Shown piece by piece: positions 1-9,800 of a DNA stretch of 17,326 nucleotides. Location of the stretch: NCBI GenBank assembly GCA_965371245.1, contig CBDUXT010000108.1, forward strand, positions 1 through 17,326. The letters are read 5' to 3'. The stretch's first letter is position 1. The number at the start of each line of letters is the position of its first letter. A program made the position numbers and the translations under genes. The notes below the pieces were generated by a model. The model made no database searches. It was not told the DNA's origin and saw only the letters and a list, made by a program, of their open reading frames with translations. This DNA is from CBDUXT01 sp965371245 (GTDB lineage: Bacteria > Planctomycetota > Phycisphaerae > UBA1845).

Positions 1-246
1 CTCTTCGCCCTGGCGTACAACTTGGGGAACTTCCTGCGTCGGTTGGCGCTACCGAAGTCGGTGAAACACTGGTCGTTGACCACACTGCGAGAGAAGCTGA
101 TCAAGATCGGAGCCAAGGTGGTGACGCACTCGGGGTACGTGATCTTCCAGATGGCCGAGGTGGCGGTCCCGCGCGACTTGTTCGCGGCGATCCTCGACCG
201 CATCCAGCGTTTTGGTGTGCCGCCGCCGTTGCTGCAACGTGGTTGA
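1..246 (+). CDS. IS1380-type DDE transposase, C-terminal fragment (cut by window edge)
   Basis: The frame is open from base 1 and ends at TGA 244-246, giving about 81 C-terminal residues. It reads YNLGNFLRRLALP, then HWSLTTLREKLIKIGAK, then a VxxFQMAEVAVPRxLF segment. I recognise this as the conserved C-terminus of IS1380-family (DDE group 1) transposases, which cut and paste their own element; this stretch lies beyond most of the catalytic core. The upstream part, including the DDE residues, is off the window, so intactness cannot be judged. A TTG at 22 is in frame but is not a plausible start, because the homology continues upstream of it. Family call is from memory of the motif, fairly sure. 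Confidence 0.85.
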   Translation, partial: LFALAYNLGNFLRRLALPKSVKHWSLTTLREKLIKIGAKVVTHSGYVIFQMAEVAVPRDLFAAILDRIQRFGVPPPLLQRG

Positions 247-604
247 CGCTCGTGATCGAGCGAAAAGTTGGTGATTCGAGCGGGGGCCAAAGGTTGATGC
301 TGCGCCGAAACGGGACGGAATCGTTGTTCCCGATGCGTCGGGGGCAGGATTGTAACGATGGAGCAGCCACGCAGGAACGAATCGCCGCGCGAAAGGGCCT
401 TTTGCTCGAATCCAGCGGTTCGTTCGGTTATGATCGCGGTTTGAAATCTGATAACTGCGAAATACCGGTCAGAGGAAGGAAAGACCGAGGGTCGAGGTTC
501 GCACAAGAACCGCCCAAACGACGGATTGTTCGCCCTTTGGGCGTCAAGTTCCCCCCTCGTCGGCCCGAGTTACCGCTAAACGCGCCGAGTACTCACCGGA
601 ATCG

Positions 605-632
605 TTGAGTCACGGCGTGGTAAGTGTACAAT
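605..632 (+). promoter_or_regulatory. Candidate sigma70-type promoter for the propeller gene
   Basis: TTGAGT at 605-610 and TACAAT at 627-632 are separated by 16 bases and resemble -35 and -10 boxes, 4 of 6 and 5 of 6 to consensus. Transcription starting near 640 would give a leader of about 140 bases before the ATG at 779. Found by eye only; such matches occur by chance, so this is tentative. Confidence 0.35.
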
Positions 633-678
633 GGTCGGGTGGTCCCTCGACCTTGCTCGTGCAACGTTAGGAGGGGAG

Positions 679-717
679 ATGGCGGATCCCATGCCCCCTA
701 CGGTCAGTTGGATTTGA
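679..717 (+). CDS. Possible 12-codon leader ORF (MADPMPPTVSWI)
   Basis: AGGAGGGG at 669-676 is the strongest ribosome-binding sequence in the leader of the propeller gene, yet it precedes an ATG at 679 that opens only 12 codons and stops at TGA 715-717. The spacing from AGGAGG to ATG is 4 bases, which is short. The peptide MADPMPPTVSWI has two prolines in a row but no run of one regulatory amino acid, so classical attenuation is not indicated. It may be a translated leader peptide, or simply a chance ATG behind a purine run. Confidence 0.25.
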   Translation: MADPMPPTVSWI

Positions 718-725
718 TCCCAAGA
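706..725. promoter_or_regulatory. Near-palindrome shared with the leader of the giant minus-strand gene
   Basis: AGTTGGATTTGATCCCAAGA is an imperfect inverted repeat (TTGG...CCAA) lying 53 bases before the ATG at 779. On the top strand it matches 16 of 20 bases of AGTTGGGTCTTATCCCAAAA at 15503-15522, which sits just upstream of the other giant secreted gene. It could be a common operator or a leader hairpin. Function is inference. Confidence 0.25.
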
Positions 726-778
726 ACAACGCCGCGCCTTTGCCCCGCTCGCTGCGCGATTCGAACACGAGGTGTATG

Positions 779-3442
779 ATGAAGCTACTGCATGTTTCGG
801 TCGTACTTTGCTTCGCCAGCCAGGCCCTTGCACAAGGTGTGTTGATTCCGGTTTCCAACCGTCGCGGACACGTCTTCGATCCCACCCGCGAGATCTTGTT
901 CATGTCCACCAGCAACGGAACGATCGAAAGATACGACGTCCTGGCCGGCCAATTGCTTCCCGGAATCAATGTCGGTGTCGCCTTAAACGGACTCGACATC
1001 ACACCTTCCGGTGACGCGCTCTATGTTACGGAGGACTTCACCACCGGAGAGTTGGGAATCGTGCACAAGGTTGATCTCGGCAGTGGTGCCGTGTCGCAAT
1101 TGAACTATGTACGCGATTTCGGCGAAACCGGGTCTTGGGACGTTGCCATCGGTTCCGACGGCAAAGGCCTGGTGAGTACGCGTTTCGGCGGCAGCGGATG
1201 GGTCCCCCTTCGTGAACTCGACCTGGCCACGGATCTTCTGACTGTTCGTTCTGACGTACCGGGCTCGGCCGGGGGGGAGGTTGGGCAAAGGACGCATATA
1301 AATCGCAGTGCCGACAGGTCCTTTTTCTTTCTCACGGAATCCAACATTTCGAGCGGACCCATCTTCACTTATGACGCTCTGTCCGACACCTTCGGCGGTT
1401 CGGCCACCACCGGCGCCTCCTTGAGCGCGTCCGTTTCGGCGGTTAATCGGGACGGCTCCTTGATTGCGCTCGACCGCGGGTCCGCCTCTATACGGGGCCC
1501 CGATCTGATCGAAATCGGCAATCTCGGAGAGCTGACCGGTGGTCTGATCTTCGATCCGTTACGGGACCTTCTTTACGGAGTGGACGTCGGCTCTGACGAA
1601 CTCGTGGCCGTGAACAGCAATACCCTGGTCGAAGCATTCCGGCTCTCGATCGGGGAGAATATGGGCAGTTCTTCACCGTTGGACGAAGGGGAAATGTCCA
1701 TAAGCGACAACGGCCGGATTGTCTTTCTTTCGACACCGGCCGGTATTCGGATGTTCACTATTCCGACCAATGACTGCAATAATAACGGTGTGGAAGATCT
1801 CACTGAAATCCTGGAGGGCTTGAGCCCCGACTGCAATATCAACAACATCCCAGACGACTGTGACGTTGATTCCGGCCGAAGCCAAGATTGTCAACCGAAC
1901 GGTGTTCCTGATGAATGCGAAGACGACTGCAACCGCAACGGCGTGGATGACTCGTGCGACATTGCGATCGGCACCAGTACCGATTGTCAGCCAAATGGCA
2001 TGCCTGATGAATGCGAAACGGATCCATCGATCGAGCGAATTCGTGCCGACCTTGATCTGGTCGCCCCATCCATGTCCGCGCAGCTCCCCGACCGTTTTGA
2101 TTTCTCCGACGGCGAGACCGGGACATGTATCTCCGACGGCGGCGGCGACATGTATGATTGCGGAAACATCCTGAACACGAATCGTCAGAATGCGATCCCG
2201 TACACGAACGGCGAAATCCTAGACGGCAATCAAGCGTTCGGGCCGGGCAGTTCGTATTTCACCGCCAAGTTCGACGGGCTCTTCATTCTTGCCGCCAAAG
2301 ATATCTCGATCGATCGCTTCGAGCCAACAGGAAACAACGGCGCGGACGGCGGCGGAACTGCCGACGGAACGGAATTATCACTGGTGGTGAACAATCTCCC
2401 CTTTGCGCTTTTCGTGAAACGTGTCTACGCCACCAGCGATCCTTCGATCAATCAGATGATCATCGTCCCCGGGCAGGTCGAAGACTACGTCCACACGTTT
2501 ACGCTGGACACAGGGAGCGGACAGCAGGCGGTTTCCGGTCTCTCCGGCGTGGATCAAGTGTTCTACGTGCTTACGTCACGTCGCGTCTCGCAGGGTCTTC
2601 CACTGGAACATGAAGACGCCCTGGCACTCGCCACCACACTCCTAGAGGGCACACTTGCGCTCGAGCAAGATTGCAACGGCAACGCCATTCCCGACGAATG
2701 CGACATTGCCGAAGGGACGAGTACGGACTGCCAGCCAAACGGCATCCCTGATGAATGTGATGGTAGCGCGGACTGTAATCTCAACGACATCTTCGACGTC
2801 TGCGAAATCGCCGATGGTATCGCTCCGGATTGCGATCATAATCAAATTCCGGACGAATGTGATCCTGATACTGATTTGGATACCGTGATCGATGCCTGTG
2901 ACAACTGTCCGACATTGGTCAACATTAAACAGCTCGATCTGGACGCCGACGACATCGGTGACCGCTGCGACAACTGCCTTTTGTTCTTCAATCCGCTGCA
3001 GCCGGACGGTGACCTGGACGGCATCGGCGACGTGTGCGACAATTGCGTTGAATTGCCGAATCAATACCAGGAAGACACGGACGGCGATGACGTCGGTGAC
3101 GTCTGCGACAACTGCGGCCTGTTCAATCCCGACCAAACGGATTGCCAGGGGAACGGCATCGGCGACGTGTGCGAAATCGCTGGGCAAACGGCGATGGATT
3201 GCAATAATAACGAAGTTCCCGACGAATGTGACGCGCAAAGCGGACCGCCAGGCGACTGGAATGGAGACGGTGTACTTACGTTGATCGACTACGCCAACGT
3301 GCCCATGTGTATGCAAGGTCCGGACGTCCCGCCAACCACGTGTGATTCACTTTGTCTTGGGGTTTTCGATCTCAATCAGGATGCGGACGTCGATCTTGCG
3401 GACGTGGCCGCCCTCTTCATCGCGGGGCTCGATCATCCGTAA
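779..3442 (+). CDS. Secreted beta-propeller / calcium-repeat / dockerin-like protein, 887 aa
   Basis: I chose ATG 779, with GAGG at 769-772 six bases upstream; ATG 776 is adjacent and possible. Residues 1-18 form a signal peptide (MKLLHVSVVLCFASQALA, cut before QG), so the product is exported. Residues about 20-330 look like a YVTN/lactonase-type beta-propeller with repeated strands such as GLDITPSGDALYVTE. Residues 331-415 are repeats of the DCNxNGVPDECE type. Residues 416-630 are an unidentified globular insert beginning near FDFSDGETGTCISDGGG. Residues 630-700 are more Asp/Cys repeats and 700-800 are thrombospondin type 3 repeats (DxDxDxxxDxCDNC), which bind calcium. The last 60 residues (DWNGDGVLTLIDY ... 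DLNQDADVDLADVAALF) are a dockerin type I-like pair of calcium loops. No catalytic site is visible; a cell-surface or matrix role is inference. It converges with the peroxidase gene on the other strand. Confidence 0.9.
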   Translation: MKLLHVSVVLCFASQALAQGVLIPVSNRRGHVFDPTREILFMSTSNGTIERYDVLAGQLLPGINVGVALNGLDITPSGDALYVTEDFTTGELGIVHKVDLGSGAVSQLNYVRDFGETGSWDVAIGSDGKGLVSTRFGGSGWVPLRELDLATDLLTVRSDVPGSAGGEVGQRTHINRSADRSFFFLTESNISSGPIFTYDALSDTFGGSATTGASLSASVSAVNRDGSLIALDRGSASIRGPDLIEIGNLGELTGGLIFDPLRDLLYGVDVGSDELVAVNSNTLVEAFRLSIGENMGSSSPLDEGEMSISDNGRIVFLSTPAGIRMFTIPTNDCNNNGVEDLTEILEGLSPDCNINNIPDDCDVDSGRSQDCQPNGVPDECEDDCNRNGVDDSCDIAIGTSTDCQPNGMPDECETDPSIERIRADLDLVAPSMSAQLPDRFDFSDGETGTCISDGGGDMYDCGNILNTNRQNAIPYTNGEILDGNQAFGPGSSYFTAKFDGLFILAAKDISIDRFEPTGNNGADGGGTADGTELSLVVNNLPFALFVKRVYATSDPSINQMIIVPGQVEDYVHTFTLDTGSGQQAVSGLSGVDQVFYVLTSRRVSQGLPLEHEDALALATTLLEGTLALEQDCNGNAIPDECDIAEGTSTDCQPNGIPDECDGSADCNLNDIFDVCEIADGIAPDCDHNQIPDECDPDTDLDTVIDACDNCPTLVNIKQLDLDADDIGDRCDNCLLFFNPLQPDGDLDGIGDVCDNCVELPNQYQEDTDGDDVGDVCDNCGLFNPDQTDCQGNGIGDVCEIAGQTAMDCNNNEVPDECDAQSGPPGDWNGDGVLTLIDYANVPMCMQGPDVPPTTCDSLCLGVFDLNQDADVDLADVAALFIAGLDHP
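1770..2025 (+). repeat. First DCNxNGxPDECD calcium-repeat array in the propeller protein
   Basis: The codons here encode about four degenerate copies of a motif of roughly 20-25 residues, DCNxNxxPDxCD, for example DCQPNGVPDECE and DCQPNGMPDECE. A second array lies at about 2668-2870. This repeat is frequent in extracellular planctomycete proteins. It is a protein-level repeat; the DNA copies are diverged. Confidence 0.7.
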
Positions 3443-3470
3443 ACACCCTGCTAATATCGCTTACGTAAAA

Positions 3471-3491
3471 TTGCCGCTTCGAAGGCGGCAA
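3471..3491. terminator. Candidate hairpin terminator between convergent genes
   Basis: TTGCCGC at 3471-3477 pairs perfectly with GCGGCAA at 3485-3491 around a 7-base loop. AAAA immediately left of it becomes UUUU after the hairpin on minus-strand transcripts. On the plus strand it lies 29 bases after the stop of the propeller gene but has no U-run. It could serve as a modest two-way stop. Confidence 0.4.
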
Positions 3492-3498
3492 GTAGGAA

Positions 3499-3642
3499 AT
3501 GTCCGACAAGCTGACCGTTCCCGGTCCGGTGCCAGTGAAACTTTTCTGGTCACATACCGTTTACGATATCAATACGCGCACCCTAATCGCCACCGAACAG
3601 GACCGGGCGGCGGTACGCTCGCACATGGAAAAACTACATTAA
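3499..3642 (+). CDS. Possible small protein, 47 aa, unknown
   Basis: ATG 3499 is preceded directly by an in-frame TAG at 3493-3495, so the start is fixed, and the frame closes at TAA 3640-3642. The peptide starts MSDKLTVPGPVPVKLFWSHT and has an Asp/Glu/Arg/His-rich C-terminal half ending in RSHMEKLH. The composition is protein-like, unlike the Arg-rich shadow frames elsewhere. AGG at 3494-3496 lies only 2 bases from the ATG, so initiation would be weak. I recognise no family, and it may be spurious. Confidence 0.3.
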   Translation: MSDKLTVPGPVPVKLFWSHTVYDINTRTLIATEQDRAAVRSHMEKLH

Positions 3643-3820
3643 GTGTGCTGCGTAGGCTCCGCAAGACACTTCTCGCGGCCTGGATGCGCCTAACGTTCAG
3701 ACTTACTCGTCGTTCGTCGATGTCCTCAGTCTTCGAACTGCCGTTTGAGTGCCACGATGACGCCAAGTCGCCCGCGCAACAAACGGTGGACCAACACACC
3801 AACCCTCGCAGACAACGAAG

Positions 3821-3856
3821 GACCCCGGCGGAGGAGTTTGTCCCACGGCCGGGGTC
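3821..3856 (-). terminator. Candidate terminator of the giant peroxidase gene
   Basis: GACCCCGGC at 3821-3829 and GCCGGGGTC at 3848-3856 form a perfect 9-bp GC-rich stem with an 18-base loop, 40 bases past the minus-strand stop at 3897. On the minus strand it is followed by a loosely U-containing stretch (CTTCGTTGT) rather than a U-run, so intrinsic termination would be weak. Confidence 0.45.
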
Positions 3857-3896
3857 AGATACGCTTCAGCCAAGAAGGCTGCCGGCAGTCGGCTGG

Positions 3897-6800
3897 CTAC
3901 TTGCCCCTACCTTTGCGGCTTTGTCCGAACGCCGCGGTACCCGGCAGCTCCTTGATAAGGCCATTGGCCCGCAGAACGGCAGGGTCGAACCCGCGCGACC
4001 GGGCATATTCGGCGGTCAGGAAGATGTCCACTTTGCTGTGGATGATCTCGCGCCGGCCCTTGTGGGTCACCTCGAACGTCGTGTCCGTCGGCACCAGGTC
4101 GCTACCCACCTCCGTGATCGTGAACTGGACGGCCTCCTCCGTACCCGTGAAGACGAACTCCGCCAGGTTATTGAAGTCGGATATGAACCCTTCGGGCGGA
4201 GCCACCGATGTGGTCACACCCCAGTCACCGACAGCCTCAAACACGAACGGATATGCCTGCTCGGTACCGTCCCATAGTATGTACTCGGGCTCCATGATCA
4301 GCAGATCGGATCCGGTCAGGCGCGTGGTCTTGGCCGGCAGCTTCTTCCCGTCGGATCTGACGATTTGTTTGAGTCGCTTTCGTGCAAAACTCTCACAAGC
4401 CAGCGTGTCAAGGTTCTTACCCAGAGGATCGGGTAACACGATCGCGGTGGGATCGAAGGCCACAATCACATAGTCACCCGCCAACACTTGTACTGAGCAC
4501 GAACCGGTTGCGTCGGTGGTGCAGCAACCGGCCGCGGCACACATCGTGGCGATGCAGGTCTTGCTGTTGCTGTTGAGGCCGCCACATTGCGTATCCACGC
4601 AACTTGCAAGCGAATCGTCATAAGCGCAGACCTCAACGCCTGCAATCGGCTGTTTGGACGATCCCGGAAACACTCCATTCCCCACGGTATGAGATTCAAT
4701 TACCGTCTGGATTGTGGCGAAATCGCTGATGCCCGGACAGATATCATCGCTGTCACAGACGCCGTCCAGATCCGTGTCATCCGGATTGTCCGCGGGACAC
4801 GGATCGCAGTCGTCGGCCACGCCGTCGCCGTCGGCATCGGCGAGATCATCGAAGCCTGGACAGGCGTCGGTCGAATCACAGACACTATCCAGATCCGTGT
4901 CGTCTGGATTATCAAGGGGGCACGAATCGCAGCCGTCGGCTACGCCATCACCGTCGCCATCGGCGAGGTCATTGAAGCCTGGACAGGCGTCGTCCGAATC
5001 GCAGACACCGTCCAAATCCGTGTCATCCGGATTGTCAAGCGGACACGGATCGCAGCCGTCGGGCACGCCATCGCCGTCGCCATCGGTGCTGCACGACGAG
5101 CAGGATCCGACCGTGCATACGCCGCCTGCGGTCCACATACCTGCGCCGCAGTCGAACTCCAAGACGATCGCGTCGCAGACGCCCGCGATGCAGCACGCGC
5201 CGAGCGGCGGAAGTTCCGGTCCAATACCGGCGCCGATGTTGGGTTGGGCGAACGGCAGGATTGGCGGTCCGCCGACGGCGCCGACGGCGGCAATCTCTTC
5301 CAGTTGATTGACCGCGGCCCCCGTGCCGTCGTCCGTCAACGCCACGACGTCCCCGACATGTCCATTGGAGATGAACAGTTGCGGGTGGTCGAAGGGGGCG
5401 CTCTGCAGGCGAACGCGCTCGTCCGTCAGCGACGTCAGAAAGGCCACCAGATCCGTCTCGTCCTGCGGTGTCAGCGCAAGAGGACGAATCGACGTAGTGG
5501 CGTCCTGGATGTTCTCCTGAATGAAGTCGCCGCCGCGAGAGTAGAACTCCACGACCTGTGTCAGTGTCGCGAAGACTCCGCTGTGCATATACGGGCCGGT
5601 CAACTCGACGTTGCGCAGGCTGGGCACCTTGAACGAACCGTCGATCGCTGTCCGCAGATTGGGATCGACCTCCGGCTCGAACAGCATCGGGGGGCCGATG
5701 ACCACGTTCTGCTGGCTCAGTCGGGTGAACGACAGTGGGTTACCGAAGGGATCGGTGCCGGCGACACCCGGGTCGTCGGTCGTCGGTCGGACACCGATGT
5801 TGTAGAACGCACTGTCGTAGACGGCCGTACCGCGATCGGCCATAATCATATTCTCGACGGGATCCTCGACGATGATGTTGCTGACCGTGGCACCGGTGAA
5901 TTCGGGGCCTTCGTGACACTCGATACACAAAGCCTGATTCAGAAAGATCTCGAGTCCGTGTTTCTGCTGCGGGGTCAGGGCGGAGTCGTCGCCTTCGCGG
6001 AACCTGTCATAAGGCGCGTCGTCGGAAACCAGCGTGGATTCGTAGACTTGCACGGCCAGCCCGAAGAACAAGGAGAAGTTGGCTTCCATTACGCTGAACC
6101 CGTCAGGCGTCTGCTCCGTCGAATCCCAGTAGCGATCCAGGAATGCGCTCCGCACCATCGCTTCATACGTTGTGTCGAGGCCGCGGCCCGAGGGGTGCAT
6201 CATCCCGCCGAGCACACTGTCCGTCGGATCGACGATCTGCCGGGCCAGCGGACGCAGGTTCAACAGCTTTCTACCCAACTCCGGAAAACTCCGGCCGTTC
6301 CATGACATTTCGACTTCATTGTTGGGAGGGCCGACCGCCTGCGATGCCAGGCTCGACTTCTCGATGGCTACTCTGACGGGTACGACGGACCCGTCCGGCT
6401 GCACCTTCAGGATGGTCGGGGCATTCGGATCACGCAATCCGAACGGATTCACGCCGTTGAAGACGAAGTTCGCCCGGCCGTCCCAAAAGCTTCGGATGTT
6501 GAATATCGCGTTGATGACGGACGGCGCCTGCCGTCCGGTGACCTGCCGCGTGTTGATGCTGCCGACGCTGTGCGTCGAATCGAGGACCGTCACTCCGTCG
6601 TCGAGGGCGCGGCCGGGCACGATACTGACGAAATCGGTTCTGGCCACGCCCTGGGATCCGACGATGTCGTCCTCGATGAACGGGAAATTGCTGCGCAGGA
6701 GTGTGTGGTTCGGTCCACCAACGTCGAAGACGCCGTTGGGGCCCGGATGCAACGTGTTACGAAAGCGGGCGTCGGCACCGGCGTGGTGGTGACACGAGGC

Positions 6801-9800
6801 GCACGCCTGAACACCGTCGCCGCCGACCTGCATGTCCCAAAAAAGCGTCTTGCCCAGCGCGATGGCGGCGTTCTTGTCCTTGACGAAGTCGAACAGGTTG
6901 TCCGGTTCCGGGACCGGTACGGTCTTGAGTGACGGTTCCGGGAATCTCGGGAACCGGGAGATCGTCACCGTGTCCGTCGCCGATGTCCCGAGCAGGTCCG
7001 TAACCGTCAATTCGAAAACGAGGGGTTCTTCAAGGCCGGGGAAGAAGAACGTCATCTCGACGGTGTCGGTGCCGTCAAGCCCGAACGGAGGGCCGGTGAC
7101 CGGAATGTCGCCGACCTGCGCCCAACTGTAGGTCAGACCGTCGCCGATCGAACCGCCGGCGTTGAGCACTACGAACTCGCCGGCCACTACGATCTGGTCC
7201 GGCCCGGCGTCGGCGACGACTTCCGGCGCGGTGTGATCGAGCGTGACGGTCAACGACGTGGTGTTAACACCCGTGGAGCCTGATACCGTCAGGTTGAAAT
7301 CGAGAACAGTCTGCCCCGGCGGTGTCGTCACCGTAAAGGCCGGGTTCGCCGTATTGGGGTTCGGTACGATCGACCCGTCCAACTGCAGTTCACCCAGGAC
7401 AACCGGAGGGCCGCCCGTCTGCTCCCACACGAAGTTATCGATCAGACCCAACGACTCGCCGCCATCGAGCAGAACCAGAACGGTGGGAAACGCCGGCGGG
7501 TCGGCCGGATTGGCGATAATTTGTTCGGTCTGGTCGAGTGTTGCGACGGCGACGGGTACATCGTTTACGGGATCAAAACTGGATACGGTGACGAGGTCGT
7601 CCGCGGATCCCAACGCACCAGAGACGGTAAGATAGAAGGTCACCGACACACCGGACGGCGACGACGGAAAGATGAAGGTCGGATTCACGATGTCGGGATC
7701 AGACAGCACGACAACGGGGCCGGCAACCTGGTGCCACTGGAAACTTGTGAACGGTCCGGAGGACGCGGAACCGTCGAGTTGAACGGTGGCGCCGAGCACC
7801 GCCAATTGGTCCGGCCCCGCGTCGGCGAGCGGCGCCGTTGGAGGAGGAGTTCCGGTGCGCGTGAACGCCACGCCGTCGAGAACACCGCCGAGGGGGATGG
7901 ATTGGACAGTGATCGTCGCCGGCGCGCCGGGGGCGTTGGGATCGGCCGGCGACGCATCGGCGGTGACGATCGCCCAAATGCCGGACGCATCGACCTGTGC
8001 GGCTTCAATCAGCGTTCCCAAGGTCGCCTGCCCGAGGTAGACCAGGACAGCGTTGCCCGGACCCGGAACGGAACTGGTGCCCGAAATGGTCCACCGCCCG
8101 AAATCCTGGTCGTATGTCGCTTCCGTAACGCTGAGTACGTCGGGAAGCGTTGGGTTCACAATGACCTTGCGGGTTTCGAATCCGCCCGCGCCCGATGCGA
8201 GCGTGACAGTGCGTGGGGGTACTTGTACGCCGAGGATGCTCACCTCGCCGCCGGCGTTGGTCGGCTCGCCGCCCGCCAACGTGAGGGACGCCGATCCGCC
8301 CGCGGTGCTCGAGGTGCCGCGGACGACCAATCGTTGTGTGGTAACGTCGTAAGTGACCTCGGTAATCACCACCTCGTCGATGAGGGGGCGTTCATCCGAG
8401 CTGCCGTCCGATGTCTGCGTGACCGTGATGGTCGCGGGAACCGGCACACTGATGGGTAAACTGATGTGGGCGAAGAACCGTCCCGTCCCATCTCCGACCA
8501 TGGTCTGCGGCGTCATGTCCGAACCGGTGACCACCATTTCGCCGGCCAGGTCGGATTCCGCCCAGACGTCAATCTTTGTACAGTCGAGCTCCTCCTTAAA
8601 GGTCGCCCGGACGATGTCAACGCGAACAGCTTTCGGATCCACCAGGGGTGGATCCACCGGCGGCCAACTCATCACTGTCGTCGCGGGCCCATTGGGACCG
8701 AAGGCCGACAAGATGCGATCGCGCGCCTGCAATGGCACCAACGCCTGAGTCCGCGGATCGAGACCGGAGAAGGGGAACGGGTCCAACGGTTGCGGGATGG
8801 TCTCGCAATCCACGACGCCGTCACCGTTGGAGTCGATGCAGCCGGCGGGTCCCAGTCTGCGGTCCAGGTTCCACGGAATACCGGCGAAGATGAACGGCGT
8901 CGAGATGGCGTCGAGATCGATCTCCACAAATTCCGGCTGGGCAACGCCGACCGGAGTGAGATACTCGCCCCACGGTGCGTCGTCGCCGTTGATGTCGAAC
9001 GCCGCCAATTCCGGGTGGAGCTTCTTCTGGATCGTCCTTCCGATGATTTCGCGTGTGATGGGGCTGATGACGCCGAAATCCGGCCCGAGGTTGGTCGCCG
9101 TGGGACAGACTCCGAAACCAGCGTTCCGCAGGTTTTCGCAGGGCGACAGCCGGGTCCGCACGGGCGCGCCCTTGAAGAAGTCCACGTCAAAGCGAATCTT
9201 GAAGATGCCGATGTTGGCGGCACCGACCCCCTGGAGGATCGTGCGAGGGTTGCCGACCGTCGATGCCAGCGGCACTTCGTGGTTCTCGTTGGTGGCCGGA
9301 TCGACATGCAGGGAGAAAATGTCCAATTGCGAATTCGGATGCGTCGAGAACCCGATCAACAGAAGACGCGCCCGCTCGTTCTGAAACCCGGCCACATCCC
9401 ATTCCACCTCGTCGAAGATCATGTAGTCCGGCTGCGTCGGGTTGCCCGAGGTGCGGATGGCGTCCCTGACCAGGACATCATAAACCGAGAGGAACCGTAC
9501 TCCGTTGATAACCTCGAAGTTGCCCTGAACGACAACGGAATCTCCGATGCGCAGCGGGGCGAAGCGTGTCGCATCGGGCACAGGTACGGCGTCACGATTC
9601 GTCATGGGGCAGAATGCGTCGCCGAATCCCTTGCTGTCGCTGCCCACCGTGCGGTTCCCGCCGATCACTGTGCTGGGGATGCAGACCGGGTACCCCGTCG
9701 AGAACGCGACGGTGTAGTTGTCCGCGTCGTTGGTGAACCGCGGATCGGGGCTGCAGTTGCGACCGCCCGCACAACCCTTGCCCCGCTGGATCGTATGTCG

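Larger units (their letters stand above)
247..775. other. Gene-poor stretch: probable 3' tail of the IS element plus leader of the propeller gene
   Basis: No convincing gene lies between the transposase stop and the next gene. Several frames stay open through GC bias, but their translations are Arg/Pro-rich and unlike proteins. The first part is probably the non-coding tail of the IS1380-type element; its right terminal repeat might fall near 445-477, but the left end is outside the window so it cannot be matched. An inverted repeat (CGCCCAAA at 511-518, TTTGGGCG at 536-543) could be a weak transcription stop. The second part holds a candidate promoter, a short leader ORF and a near-palindrome, listed separately. 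Confidence 0.5.
3443..3896. other. Convergent intergenic region
   Basis: This 454-base gap lies between the stops of the propeller gene (plus strand) and the giant peroxidase gene (minus strand). It holds a short hairpin at 3471-3491, a candidate 47-residue ORF at 3499-3642 and a larger inverted repeat at 3821-3856, listed separately. I see no other gene, and the remaining open frames read as low-quality Arg-rich translation. Confidence 0.6.

Noticed and set aside
4736..5095. CRISPR-like regular repeats
   Set aside because: The 120-base period has no constant repeat separated by unrelated spacers, and all of it encodes thrombospondin type 3 motifs in frame.
4587..6305. 572-codon open frame on the plus strand opposite the peroxidase
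   Set aside because: It is fully antisense to a frame with haem motifs and calcium repeats. Its translation mirrors those repeats (Ile/Arg/Val-rich periodicity) and shows no family motif; it is a high-GC shadow.
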